From Anaerolineales bacterium (lineage in GTDB: Bacteria; Chloroflexota; Anaerolineae; Anaerolineales; Villigracilaceae), in NCBI GenBank assembly GCA_026928255.1, contig JAIXKJ010000003.1, positions 397,833-461,832 on the forward strand: 64,000 nt of DNA, read 5' to 3'. Below the pieces are notes generated by a model. That model was not told where the DNA came from. It ran no database searches and saw nothing but the letters and a program-made list of their open reading frames with translations. Position numbers and translations under genes: made by a program. This document shows, one piece after another, positions 47,014-54,787 of the stretch (the stretch's first letter is position 1; each line of letters starts with the position of its first letter).

Positions 47014-48417
47014 ATGCCTACTCTCTTAATTAAAAACGCCTATATTGCCGCAATGGACGACCAGCGCTCGGAAATTTCCGACGGCGCGATTTTTGTCCGC
47101 GACGGGTTCATCGAACAAATTGGGAAAACGGACGAGTTGCCTTCCGTCGCCGACGAAGTCCTCGACCTCAAAGGACACGTCGTTTTGCCGGGCTTGGTCA
47201 ACACACATCACCATTTTTACCAAACCCTCACCCGCGCCGTCCCCGCCGCGCAAGACGCCAACCTGTTCAACTGGCTCAAAACGCTCTACCCAATTTGGGC
47301 GCGCATTCAACCCGACGACATTTTTATTTCGACTCAGACCGCGCTGGCGGAACTCGCCCTTTCGGGCTGCACCACCGCGTCGGACCATCTCTACCTTTTC
47401 CCCAACGGCTCAAAATTGGACGATGAAATCGCCGCCGCGCTGGAAATCGGCGTGCGCCTGCACGCTTCGCGCGGCTCGATGAGTCTCGGCGAAAAAGACG
47501 GCGGACTTCCGCCCGACAGCGTCATCGATTCGGAGGCGCACATCCTCAACGATTCGCAGCGCGTCATCGAAAAATATCACGACGCAAAACCCGGCGCGAT
47601 GACTCAAATTGTGCTGGCGCCGTGTTCGCCTTTCACCGTCTCTTCGGATTTGATGAAGGAGTCGGCGAAGATGGCGCGGCAGTACGGCGTGCACCTGCAC
47701 ACGCATCTCGCCGAAACCGAAGACGAAGAGCAGTTTTGCTTGCAGATGTTTGGTCGCCGCCCGGTGGATTACATGCAAGACACCGATTGGGTTGGCGGCG
47801 ACGTCTGGTACGCCCATGCGGTTTGGGTCAACGAAGAAGAGATCAAAGTTTTTGCTAAACACAATTGCGGCGTGGCGCATTGCCCGTCGTCGAACATGCG
47901 GCTGGCTTCGGGCATCGCGCCCATTCAGGGCTACCGCGCCGCAGGCGTTAACGTCGGCTTGGGCGTGGACGGCTCGGCTTCCAACGACGGCTCGCACTTG
48001 CTGGCGGAAGTCCGCAACGCGATGTTGCTCGCGCGCGTCAAAGAGGGGATGACGGGTTTTTCCCTCACCTCTAACTCCTCTCCCACTGGGAGAGGGGAAG
48101 GGGTGAGGGAATTAATGTCCGCCCGCGAGGCGCTTTATCTCGGCACACGCGGCGGCGCGGCGGTGTTGGGACGCAACGACATCGGCTCGCTGGAAGTCGG
48201 CAAATGCGCCGATTTCTTCGCCGTCAATTTGAACCGACTCGGCTTCGCCGGAATGCACGACCCCGTTTCGGCGCTGGTCTTCGGGCAGCCCGTCAACGCG
48301 GACTATACCGTCGTCGGCGGAAAATTTATTGTTAAGGAAGGTCAACTGGTTACGGTTGACGAACGAAAAGTCATCGAGAAACATAATCGAGCGGCGAAAA
48401 GATTGTTGGAAAACTAA
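47014..48417 (+). CDS. Amidohydrolase, SsnA / 8-oxoguanine deaminase (AtzB/TrzN) family
   Basis: 467 residues. Metal motif VNTHHHFYQTLTRA (62-75), HLHTHLAETEDEEQF, YAHAVWV, and GLGVDGSASND are all present, matching the zinc-dependent deaminases that act on guanine-like or s-triazine rings (family knowledge); HxH, second His, third His and Asp all intact. With adenine deaminase and the YgeW/YgeY genes downstream, 8-oxoguanine or guanine is a likely substrate (inference). A 50-base palindromic repeat (48061-48110) adds about 17 codons (SLTSNSSPTGRGEGVREL) at residues of about 350-366, in frame, just before SAREALYLGTRGGA. Confidence 0.88.
   Translation: MPTLLIKNAYIAAMDDQRSEISDGAIFVRDGFIEQIGKTDELPSVADEVLDLKGHVVLPGLVNTHHHFYQTLTRAVPAAQDANLFNWLKTLYPIWARIQPDDIFISTQTALAELALSGCTTASDHLYLFPNGSKLDDEIAAALEIGVRLHASRGSMSLGEKDGGLPPDSVIDSEAHILNDSQRVIEKYHDAKPGAMTQIVLAPCSPFTVSSDLMKESAKMARQYGVHLHTHLAETEDEEQFCLQMFGRRPVDYMQDTDWVGGDVWYAHAVWVNEEEIKVFAKHNCGVAHCPSSNMRLASGIAPIQGYRAAGVNVGLGVDGSASNDGSHLLAEVRNAMLLARVKEGMTGFSLTSNSSPTGRGEGVRELMSAREALYLGTRGGAAVLGRNDIGSLEVGKCADFFAVNLNRLGFAGMHDPVSALVFGQPVNADYTVVGGKFIVKEGQLVTVDERKVIEKHNRAAKRLLEN
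48061..48110. repeat. Palindromic REP-like repeat inserted in frame in the amidohydrolase gene
   Basis: Nested inverted repeats: outer arms TCCCTCACC / GGTGAGGGA and inner arms CCTCTCCCA / TGGGAGAGG around a single-base loop at 48086. Sequence of this type is known as a dispersed palindromic element in many bacterial genomes. Here it stays open in the coding frame and its stem could form in the mRNA. Confidence 0.85.
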
Positions 48418-48438
48418 CGAACATTCAACGGAGACTCC

Positions 48439-50229
48439 ATGACATCTTCCACGAAACTCACCCGCGCATTAATTGACGTTGCGATGGGACGCGCTCCCGC
48501 CGACCTGGTCATCAAAGGCGGAAAGTGGGTCAGCGTGCAATCGGGAGAAATCATCCCGAACACGGACGTCGCCATTGTGCAGGGACGAATCGCTTTTGTC
48601 GGCGCGGACGCCAGCCACGCGATTGGCGAGTCTACGCAAATTATCGAGGCGCGCGGACGTTACCTGACGCCAGGCTTGCTCGACGCGCACATGCACGTCG
48701 AATCGGGCATGGTTACCGTAACCGAATTTGTGCGCGCGGTTGCCGTGCGCGGCACGACCGGCATGTTCATTGACCCGCACGAAATCGCCAACGTCTTCGG
48801 TTTGCGCGGCGTCAAGTTGATGGCCGACGAAGCGCAAAAACAACCGATTCACGTTTGGGTGCAAATGCCCTCTTGCGTCCCGTCCGCGCCTGGGTTGGAA
48901 ACGCCGGGCGCGTCCATCGGTCCCGCCGAAGTTGCCGAAGCGATGACTTGGAAAGGCATCATCGGTTTGGGCGAGATGATGAATTTTCCCGGCGTGTTCA
49001 TGGGCGACAAAAAAATGCTCGACGAAATGTCCGCGACTCGTGCGGCGGGCAAAGTCATCGGCGGACATTACGCCTCGCCCGATTTGGGGCTGCCCTTTCA
49101 CGGCTACGTCGCTGGTGGCGCGGAGGACGACCACGAAGGCACGCGCTTGGAAGACGCCGTCGCTCGCGTCCGTCAGGGCATGAAAGCCATGCTGCGCTAC
49201 GGCTCGGCTTGGTTCGACGTGGCGGCGCAAGTCAAAGCCATTACCGAAAAGAAATTGGATTCGCGGCGCTTTCTGCTTTGCACCGACGACTCGCACGCCG
49301 CCACCCTGACCGAAGAAGGGCACATGGACCGCGTCTTTCGCCACGCTGTGAGCGAAGGGCTCGACCCGCTGACCGCGCTGCAAATGATGACCATCAACAC
49401 CGCCGAGCATTTCGGTTTGACCAAAGAAATGGGTATGATCGCGCCCGGCCGTTGGGCGGACATTGTGCTGGTCGAAGACTTAATGAATTTCAAAGCGGAC
49501 CTGGTCGTCGCCAAAGGGCAAGTCATCGCCGAAGGCGGCGAGTGGCGAGTCGAGTTGCCGACGGTCAACTACCCGAAGTGGGCGACGAACTCCGTTCGCC
49601 TGAAGCGAAAACTCAAAGCGCAGGATTTTCGTCTGCAAACGCGAGCCGCCGACGGGTCTGAAGTCGAGGCGAACGTCATCGGCGTCATCGAAAATCAAGC
49701 GCCGACTCGCCATCTGAAAATGAAAGTCAAAGCGCAGAACGGCGAAGTTAAGGCGGACATCAAACGAGACTTGGCGAAGATTGCCGTCGTCGAGCGCCAC
49801 AAAGCGACGGGCGAAGTTACCGTCGGCTTGATTAGCGGATTTGAATTTACGCGCCCGTGCGCTGTCGCCTCGACGGTGGCGCATGACAGCCATCACATGA
49901 TTGTCGTCGGCACGGACGATGAAAACATGGCGCTCGCCGCGAACGAGTTGGCGGCTTGCGGCGGCGGACAAGTTGTCGTCTTAAACGGCGAGGTAATCGG
50001 CAAAGTGGAATTTCCAATCGGCGGGCTGATGTCTAACGAACGCGCCGAAGTTGTGGCGAAAAAAGCCGCGACGGTGTTGGACGGTTTCAAACAATGCGGC
50101 AGCGAATTGAACAACCCGAATATGCAGTTGAGTTTGACGGCGTTGGTCGTCATTCCCGAATTGCGAATTTCGGACAAGGGGTTAGTGGACGTAACTAAAT
50201 TTGAATTTATCCCGGTCTTGGAGGACTAA
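48439..50229 (+). CDS. ade: Adenine deaminase
   Basis: 596 residues, family length. DAHMHVESGMVTVTEFVRAV, GTTGMFIDPHEIANVFG, VQMPSCVPSAPGLETPG, GLGEMMNFPGV, GKVIGGHYASP and LCTDDSHAATLTEEGHMDRVFRHA match Ade/AdeC. Converts adenine to hypoxanthine and ammonia with Mn or Fe. GGAG lies 7 bases before the ATG. 21 bases after the amidohydrolase and 4 bases before the GntR regulator, so the three are one transcript. Confidence 0.96.
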   Translation: MTSSTKLTRALIDVAMGRAPADLVIKGGKWVSVQSGEIIPNTDVAIVQGRIAFVGADASHAIGESTQIIEARGRYLTPGLLDAHMHVESGMVTVTEFVRAVAVRGTTGMFIDPHEIANVFGLRGVKLMADEAQKQPIHVWVQMPSCVPSAPGLETPGASIGPAEVAEAMTWKGIIGLGEMMNFPGVFMGDKKMLDEMSATRAAGKVIGGHYASPDLGLPFHGYVAGGAEDDHEGTRLEDAVARVRQGMKAMLRYGSAWFDVAAQVKAITEKKLDSRRFLLCTDDSHAATLTEEGHMDRVFRHAVSEGLDPLTALQMMTINTAEHFGLTKEMGMIAPGRWADIVLVEDLMNFKADLVVAKGQVIAEGGEWRVELPTVNYPKWATNSVRLKRKLKAQDFRLQTRAADGSEVEANVIGVIENQAPTRHLKMKVKAQNGEVKADIKRDLAKIAVVERHKATGEVTVGLISGFEFTRPCAVASTVAHDSHHMIVVGTDDENMALAANELAACGGGQVVVLNGEVIGKVEFPIGGLMSNERAEVVAKKAATVLDGFKQCGSELNNPNMQLSLTALVVIPELRISDKGLVDVTKFEFIPVLED

Positions 50230-50233
50230 ACGG

Positions 50234-50953
50234 ATGGCAAATTTTCCTTTTCAACGATTGCAAACCGACCTCGCGGCGCTGATTGAAAAAACGCCGGCTG
50301 GACAGCGTTTGCTTTCCGAGCCGAAGTTGGCGCAAAAGTTGGGCGTCTCTCGCGCCACCTTGCGCGAAGCGATGCGAACCTTTGAAGCGCAAGGTTTGAT
50401 ACGCCGCCGTCAAGGCTCGGGGACGTTTGTCGTCGGCGCGGTGCAGGCGTTAGACAGCGGCTTGGAAGTTTTGGAAAGTTTGGAAACTCTCGCGCAGCGC
50501 ATCGGGCTGGAGGTGTCGGTCAGCAATTTGAGCGTAGATTCAATCGTCGCCGACGAATCCGCCGCCGCCGCGTTGGACATTCCGCTCGGCGCGGCGTTGA
50601 CTCGCGTGCGTCGCGTCATCCACGCCGAAAATCGCCCTGTCGCTTATTTGGAGGACACGCTTCCCGCATCCGCGTTGGGCGCGAATGATTTGCCGAAAGA
50701 TTTTCACGGATCGGTGCTGGACTTTTTGTTGAGTCGCGGCGATTTGTTAACTTCGTCTCGCACGAACGTCAGCGCTATTGCCGCCAGTTCGGACGTCGCC
50801 AAGCCGTTGCAAATTCAGCGCGGCGACGTGTTGTTGCATTTCAGCGCGCAACTTTTTAATCCCGAAGGAAAAATTGTAGATCACTCGTTAAGTTATTTTA
50901 TTCCAGGTTACTTCCGTTTTCACATTGTGCGTCGCGTCGGAAACGGCGGATAA
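50234..50953 (+). CDS. GntR-family transcriptional regulator with UTRA domain
   Basis: 239 residues from the ATG at 50234. A winged HTH at residues 10-75 (LLSEPKLAQKLGVSRATLREAMRTFEAQGLIRRRQGSGTFVV) is followed by a UTRA ligand domain (RVRRVIHAENRPVAYLEDTLP, QIQRGDVLLHFSAQLFNPEGKIVDHSLSYFIPGYFRFHIVR). UTRA domains bind small metabolites (family knowledge), so a purine or its breakdown product could control this gene block (inference). No operator repeat was identified. It starts 4 bases after ade. Confidence 0.92.
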   Translation: MANFPFQRLQTDLAALIEKTPAGQRLLSEPKLAQKLGVSRATLREAMRTFEAQGLIRRRQGSGTFVVGAVQALDSGLEVLESLETLAQRIGLEVSVSNLSVDSIVADESAAAALDIPLGAALTRVRRVIHAENRPVAYLEDTLPASALGANDLPKDFHGSVLDFLLSRGDLLTSSRTNVSAIAASSDVAKPLQIQRGDVLLHFSAQLFNPEGKIVDHSLSYFIPGYFRFHIVRRVGNGG

Positions 50954-50973
50954 AAAATCAATAGGAGAAAATT

Positions 50974-52176
50974 ATGTCGGATACGGCAAGCAAAATTCAA
51001 AAACAAGTGGAAGAAAAGCGCGAAGACATCATCGAGTTCTTGCGCGAAATTGTCGCCATCCCTTCGATGGAATCGCAAATTGGCAAAGTCGGCGAGCGCG
51101 TGCAGGCGGAGATGAAAAAACTCGGCTTTGACGAAGTGCGCTTCGACAAGATGGGCAACACGATTGGGCGCATCGGCAACGGCGAAAAGGTGATGGTTTA
51201 TGACTCGCACATTGACACCGTCGGCATCGGCGACCCCGCTTCGTGGAGTTGGGATCCGTTTGAGGGCAAAATCGAAGACGGCATTTTTTACGCGCGCGGA
51301 ACGTGCGACGAGAAAGCCTCCACGCCCGGCATGATCTATGGTCTCGCCATCGCGCGCGACTTGGGTCTGCTCGACGGCTGGACGGTTTACTACTTCGGCA
51401 ACATGGAAGAGTGGTGCGACGGCATCGCGCCCAACACGTTTGTTGAAGTAGACCCGAAGGTCAAGCCCGATTTTGTCGTCATCGGCGAGCCGACCAAAAT
51501 GCTGACTTATCGCGGACATAAAGGACGCCTCGAAATGAAAGTAACCGCGAAGGGCAAGTCCGCGCACGCCGCGTCGAATCATCTCGGCGACAACGCGATT
51601 TATAAATTGCTTCCGGTCATCGCGGGCATCCGCGATTTAGAGCCGCAACTCGGCGACCATGAATTTTTGGGACATGGCAAAATCACCGTCAGCGATATGC
51701 ACGTCAAAACGCCCTCGATTAACGCTGTGCCGGACGAAGCCGTCATCTTCATTGACCGCCGCATGACCTTTGGCGAAACCAAAGAAGGCGTCAAAAAACA
51801 AATTGAAGATTTGATTCCCGCCGAGTTCAAAGACACGGTCAAACTCGAAGAGCTGTTCTACGACGAACCGTCTTACACGGGCTTCGTTTTTCCAGTGGAT
51901 AAGTATTTCCCCGCTTGGGCGTACGACGAAGACCATCCGCTAGTGGAAGCGGGACAAAAAGCCCGCCAATTAGTTGGTCTGCCCGACGCGCCCAGCGGCA
52001 AGTGGAACTTCTCCACCAACGGTATTTATTGGGCGGGCAAAGCCGGCATTCCTTCCATCGGCTTCGGACCTGGCGACGAAGAGACGGCGCACACCGTCAA
52101 CGATTCCGTCTCGCTCGACGATATGGTCAAAGCGACGGAGTTTTATGCTATTTTGCCTAGCCTGTTAGTTGGCTAG
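50974..52176 (+). CDS. ygeY: YgeY-family M20 metallohydrolase
   Basis: 400 residues. M20 metal ligands in VYDSHIDTVGIGD, ARGTCDEKAS and EEWCDGIAPNTF; dimerisation domain region KGRLEMKVTAKGKSAHAASNHLGDNAIY and the final GFGPGDEETAHTVNDSVSL. It matches the YgeY group found with YgeW and YqeA in purine or selenium-associated clusters of enterobacteria and clostridia (family knowledge). Likely substrate: an acyl or carbamoyl amino acid. AGGAG lies 7 bases before the ATG. The last residues LPSLLVG and the stop are encoded by an octamer repeat array. Confidence 0.9.
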   Translation: MSDTASKIQKQVEEKREDIIEFLREIVAIPSMESQIGKVGERVQAEMKKLGFDEVRFDKMGNTIGRIGNGEKVMVYDSHIDTVGIGDPASWSWDPFEGKIEDGIFYARGTCDEKASTPGMIYGLAIARDLGLLDGWTVYYFGNMEEWCDGIAPNTFVEVDPKVKPDFVVIGEPTKMLTYRGHKGRLEMKVTAKGKSAHAASNHLGDNAIYKLLPVIAGIRDLEPQLGDHEFLGHGKITVSDMHVKTPSINAVPDEAVIFIDRRMTFGETKEGVKKQIEDLIPAEFKDTVKLEELFYDEPSYTGFVFPVDKYFPAWAYDEDHPLVEAGQKARQLVGLPDAPSGKWNFSTNGIYWAGKAGIPSIGFGPGDEETAHTVNDSVSLDDMVKATEFYAILPSLLVG

Positions 52177-52204
52177 TTGGCTGGTTGACTAGTTGACTAG
52201 TTGC
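52165..52204. repeat. Octamer array at the end of ygeY
   Basis: Five in-phase 8-base units: TTAGTTGG, CTAGTTGG, CTGGTTGA, CTAGTTGA, CTAGTTGC. The second unit contains the ygeY stop (TAG 52174-52176). The array is the opposite orientation of the TAACTAGC-type arrays nearby. Confidence 0.85.
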
Positions 52205-52217
52205 TGGCGGAGGCGTT

Positions 52218-52595
52218 ATGGCGACGGTGAAAAACTTTGAAGAGTTGAATTCGTGGCAGAAGGCGCGCGAATTGGCTCGTTGCGTTTATGAATTGACTCG
52301 CAAAGAAAAATTTTCAAAAGATTTTGGCTTGCGAGATCAAATTCAACGCGCGTCAAGTTCTGTCATGCACAACATCGCCGAAGGGTTCGAATCGGGCTAT
52401 AACGCCGAATTTATTCGATTTCTAAAAATGGCTCGTCGTTCGGCGGGCGAAGTCCAATCCGAGTTATACCTTGCTCTGGACGCGGGTTACATTACCGACG
52501 AGGAGATGTGGAAAGCTTACAACTTGTGCGTTGAAACAAAAAAACTGCTCAACGGCTTCATTGCCTACCTAAACAAAAATAAACGAACTAATTAA
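52218..52595 (+). CDS. Four-helix bundle protein (23S rRNA intervening-sequence protein family)
   Basis: 125 residues with the family pattern ELNSWQKARELARCVYELTRKE, FGLRDQIQRASSSVMHNIAEGFE, EFIRFLKMARRSAGEVQSELYLALDAGYI and LLNGFIAYLNK. Such proteins are common in bacterial genomes, also inside 23S rRNA intervening sequences; their function is unknown. It sits in the middle of the purine-related operon between ygeY and ygeW and is flanked on both sides by octamer arrays, suggesting a mobile cassette (inference). GGAGG before the ATG. Confidence 0.9.
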   Translation: MATVKNFEELNSWQKARELARCVYELTRKEKFSKDFGLRDQIQRASSSVMHNIAEGFESGYNAEFIRFLKMARRSAGEVQSELYLALDAGYITDEEMWKAYNLCVETKKLLNGFIAYLNKNKRTN

Positions 52596-52640
52596 CTAGC
52601 AAACCAGCAAACCAGTTAACTAGTTAACTAATCCACTAGG
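52585..52640. repeat. Octamer array between the four-helix protein and ygeW
   Basis: Seven in-phase 8-base units: GAACTAAT, TAACTAGC, AAACCAGC, AAACCAGT, TAACTAGT, TAACTAAT, CCACTAGG. It contains the stop of the upstream gene and ends in CTAGGAG, which is the Shine-Dalgarno site of ygeW. Confidence 0.9.
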
Positions 52641-52650
52641 AGACTACCCT

Positions 52651-53631
52651 ATGCAAACCAACTTTCGCGGACGCGATTTTATCGGCGATTTAGACTTCAC
52701 CAAAGAAGAAGTCGAAACCGTTTTAGACGTAGCCTGGGACTTGAAGCGCAAACGCGCTTTGGGCGAACCGCACGCTTACCTGCGCGATAAAGCCCTCGCC
52801 ATGCTCTTCTTCTTCACCTCCACCCGCACGCGCGGATCTTTTGAAGCGGGCATGGCGCAACTCGGCGGACACGCCGCTTTCATCGACAGCCAAACCACCC
52901 AAATCTCGCACGGCGACACCGCCAAAGAGATCGGCGAAATTTTCGGCAGATATTTTGACGGCATCGCCATCCGTCAGTGTGATTGGAATTTCGGCAACTC
53001 CTACATCAACGACGTCGCCAAAGCCAGCCGCGTCCCGATTCTCAACATGCAATGCGACGTCTATCATCCCTTCCAATGTCTCGCCGATTTAATGACCATC
53101 ATGGAAAAAAAGGGACGCAATCTGAAGAAAAAGAAAGTCGTTGTCTCGTGGGCGTACGCCGCCTCCTACTCCAAACCGATTTCTGTTCCTCAATCTTTGA
53201 TTCTACAGATGACGCGCTTCGGCTGCGACGTGGTTTTGGCGCACCCGCCGGAGTTCAAACTGATGCCCGAAATTATGCAACAAGCGCAAGATAACGCAAA
53301 AAAATACGGCGTCGGCTTTGACGTAACCGACAACATGGACGAAGCCTTCAAAGATGCCGACGTGGTTTACCCGAAAAGTTGGGGTCCGATGCTGACCACC
53401 ACCGACGCGGGCGAAGGCAAAGCGCTGATTGACAAATATAAATCGTGGATCACCGACGAACGCCGCATGGGGCTGACCAAAGACGACTCGATTTACATGC
53501 ACTGTCTGCCCGCCGATCGCGGACTCGAAGTTACCGACGGCGTGATTGACGGCGCGCATTCGGTCGTCTACGACGAAGCCGAAAATCGCCTGCACGCGCA
53601 AAAAGCCGTCATGGCGCTGACGATGAACTAG
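52651..53631 (+). CDS. ygeW: YgeW-type (knotted) carbamoyltransferase
   Basis: 326 residues. Carbamoyl-phosphate site FFTSTRTRGSFEAGM (S-T-R-T-R), DSQTTQISHGDTAKEIGEIFGRYFDGIAIR, VYHPFQCLADLMTI (family H-P-x-Q-x-x-x-D), and HCLPADRG near the C-terminus. It resembles ATCase/OTCase and matches YgeW, whose second substrate is unknown but which is linked to purine breakdown (family knowledge). Carbamoyl phosphate made here could be used by the carbamate kinase downstream to make ATP. Shine-Dalgarno supplied by the repeat array. Confidence 0.92.
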   Translation: MQTNFRGRDFIGDLDFTKEEVETVLDVAWDLKRKRALGEPHAYLRDKALAMLFFFTSTRTRGSFEAGMAQLGGHAAFIDSQTTQISHGDTAKEIGEIFGRYFDGIAIRQCDWNFGNSYINDVAKASRVPILNMQCDVYHPFQCLADLMTIMEKKGRNLKKKKVVVSWAYAASYSKPISVPQSLILQMTRFGCDVVLAHPPEFKLMPEIMQQAQDNAKKYGVGFDVTDNMDEAFKDADVVYPKSWGPMLTTTDAGEGKALIDKYKSWITDERRMGLTKDDSIYMHCLPADRGLEVTDGVIDGAHSVVYDEAENRLHAQKAVMALTMN

Positions 53632-53739
53632 ATTAGTCTGCTAGTCCGCTGGCTGGCTAGTTGTCTAGTTCGTTAACTCAAAGAACGAATAAGCGAGTAA
53701 ACTAGCCCGCTAGCAACTAGAAAACTAGCAAACTAGGAG
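53629..53739. repeat. Octamer array between ygeW and carbamate kinase
   Basis: About 13 degenerate 8-base units in the plus-minus order TAGTCTGC, TAGTCCGC, TGGCTGGC, TAGTTGTC ... TAAACTAG, CCCGCTAG, CAACTAG, AAAACTAG, CAAACTAG. The two halves are in opposite orientation and could form a long stem. It overlaps the ygeW stop and ends in ACTAGGAG, the Shine-Dalgarno of the next gene. Confidence 0.85.
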
Positions 53740-53744
53740 AATCA

Positions 53745-54692
53745 ATGACCAAATTAGCCGTTGTCGCAGTGGGCGGAAACGCCCTCATCAAAGACGACAA
53801 AAACGTAACCGTCGAAAGCCAAATGCAGGCGTTGCGCGAAACGTCCGTTCATCTCGTGGACATGGTCGAAGCGGGTTGGAATCTCGCCATCGGACATGGA
53901 AACGGTCCGCAGGTCGGCTTCGTCTTGCGCCGTTCTGAAATCGCCGCGAAGGAAGGCATGCACGAAGTCCCGCTCGACGTTTGCGGCGCGGACACGCAAG
54001 GCGCGATTGGCTACGAATTTCAACAGGCGTTGTACAACGAATTTCGTATGCGAAAAGTCAACCGCAAAGTCGCTTCTGTCGTAACGCAAATGCTGGTGGA
54101 CAAAGACGACCCCGCCTTCAAAAATCCCACCAAACCGATTGGCGGCTTCATGGACGAAGCCGAAGCCAAACGCCGCGCGGCGGAATTGGGCTGGTCGGTC
54201 GTCGAAGACGCCGGGCGCGGCTGGCGGCGCGTGGTCGCTTCGCCGCTGCCGAAAGAGATCGTCGAGTTTGACGCGGTAAAAACGCTGGTGGACGCTGGTC
54301 AAGTTGTCATCACCGTCGGCGGCGGCGGCATCCCCGTCGTCGATCGCGGCGACGGCGAGTTGCAGGGCGCGGCGGCGGTCATTGACAAAGACTTCGCCTC
54401 GTCGCTCTTGGCGCAATCGCTCGGCGCGGACTTATTTCTCATCGCCACCGCCGTCGAAAAAGTCGCCATTAACTTTGGCAAGCCCGACCAAAAATGGCTC
54501 GACAAATTGACTCTCGCCGAAGCCAAAGCCTACCTCGAAGAAGGCAAGCACTTCGCCAAAGGTTCGATGGCGCCGAAAATTCAAGCGATTGTTCGCTACC
54601 TTGAAAACGGCGGCAAGCAAGCCCTAATCACCAACCCCGAAAGCGTTGGGCGCGCGCTCAAAGGCGAAACGGGAACTTGGATTGTGCCGTAA
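53745..54692 (+). CDS. arcC: Carbamate kinase
   Basis: 315 residues: VVAVGGNALIKDD, GHGNGPQVGFVLRRSE, CGADTQGAIGYEFQQAL, DPAFKNPTKPIGGF, TVGGGGIPVVD, VIDKDFASSLLAQSLGADLFLIATAVEKVAINFGK and KGSMAPKIQA are the usual family motifs. Carbamate kinase makes ATP from carbamoyl phosphate (family knowledge). With YgeW this is the expected energy-yielding end of the catabolic route. ATG preceded by CTAGGAG from the repeat array. A terminator follows. Confidence 0.97.
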   Translation: MTKLAVVAVGGNALIKDDKNVTVESQMQALRETSVHLVDMVEAGWNLAIGHGNGPQVGFVLRRSEIAAKEGMHEVPLDVCGADTQGAIGYEFQQALYNEFRMRKVNRKVASVVTQMLVDKDDPAFKNPTKPIGGFMDEAEAKRRAAELGWSVVEDAGRGWRRVVASPLPKEIVEFDAVKTLVDAGQVVITVGGGGIPVVDRGDGELQGAAAVIDKDFASSLLAQSLGADLFLIATAVEKVAINFGKPDQKWLDKLTLAEAKAYLEEGKHFAKGSMAPKIQAIVRYLENGGKQALITNPESVGRALKGETGTWIVP

Positions 54693-54702
54693 ATTAATTT
54701 TC

Positions 54703-54738
54703 TTGGGCGACGATTTTCTACAAGTCGTCGCCCAATTT
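54703..54738 (+). terminator. Terminator after carbamate kinase
   Basis: Perfect 11-base stem TTGGGCGACGA / TCGTCGCCCAA with an 11-base loop followed by TTTATAT. Confidence 0.8.
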
Positions 54739-54787
54739 ATATCCCGAAGGACGAACCCAATTACCTGACTGCCCAATCCCTAATTTC

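Noticed and set aside
48469..49410. 313-codon minus-strand open frame, antisense to adenine deaminase
   Set aside because: Adenine deaminase is unmistakable on the plus strand; this frame has low-complexity shadow composition.
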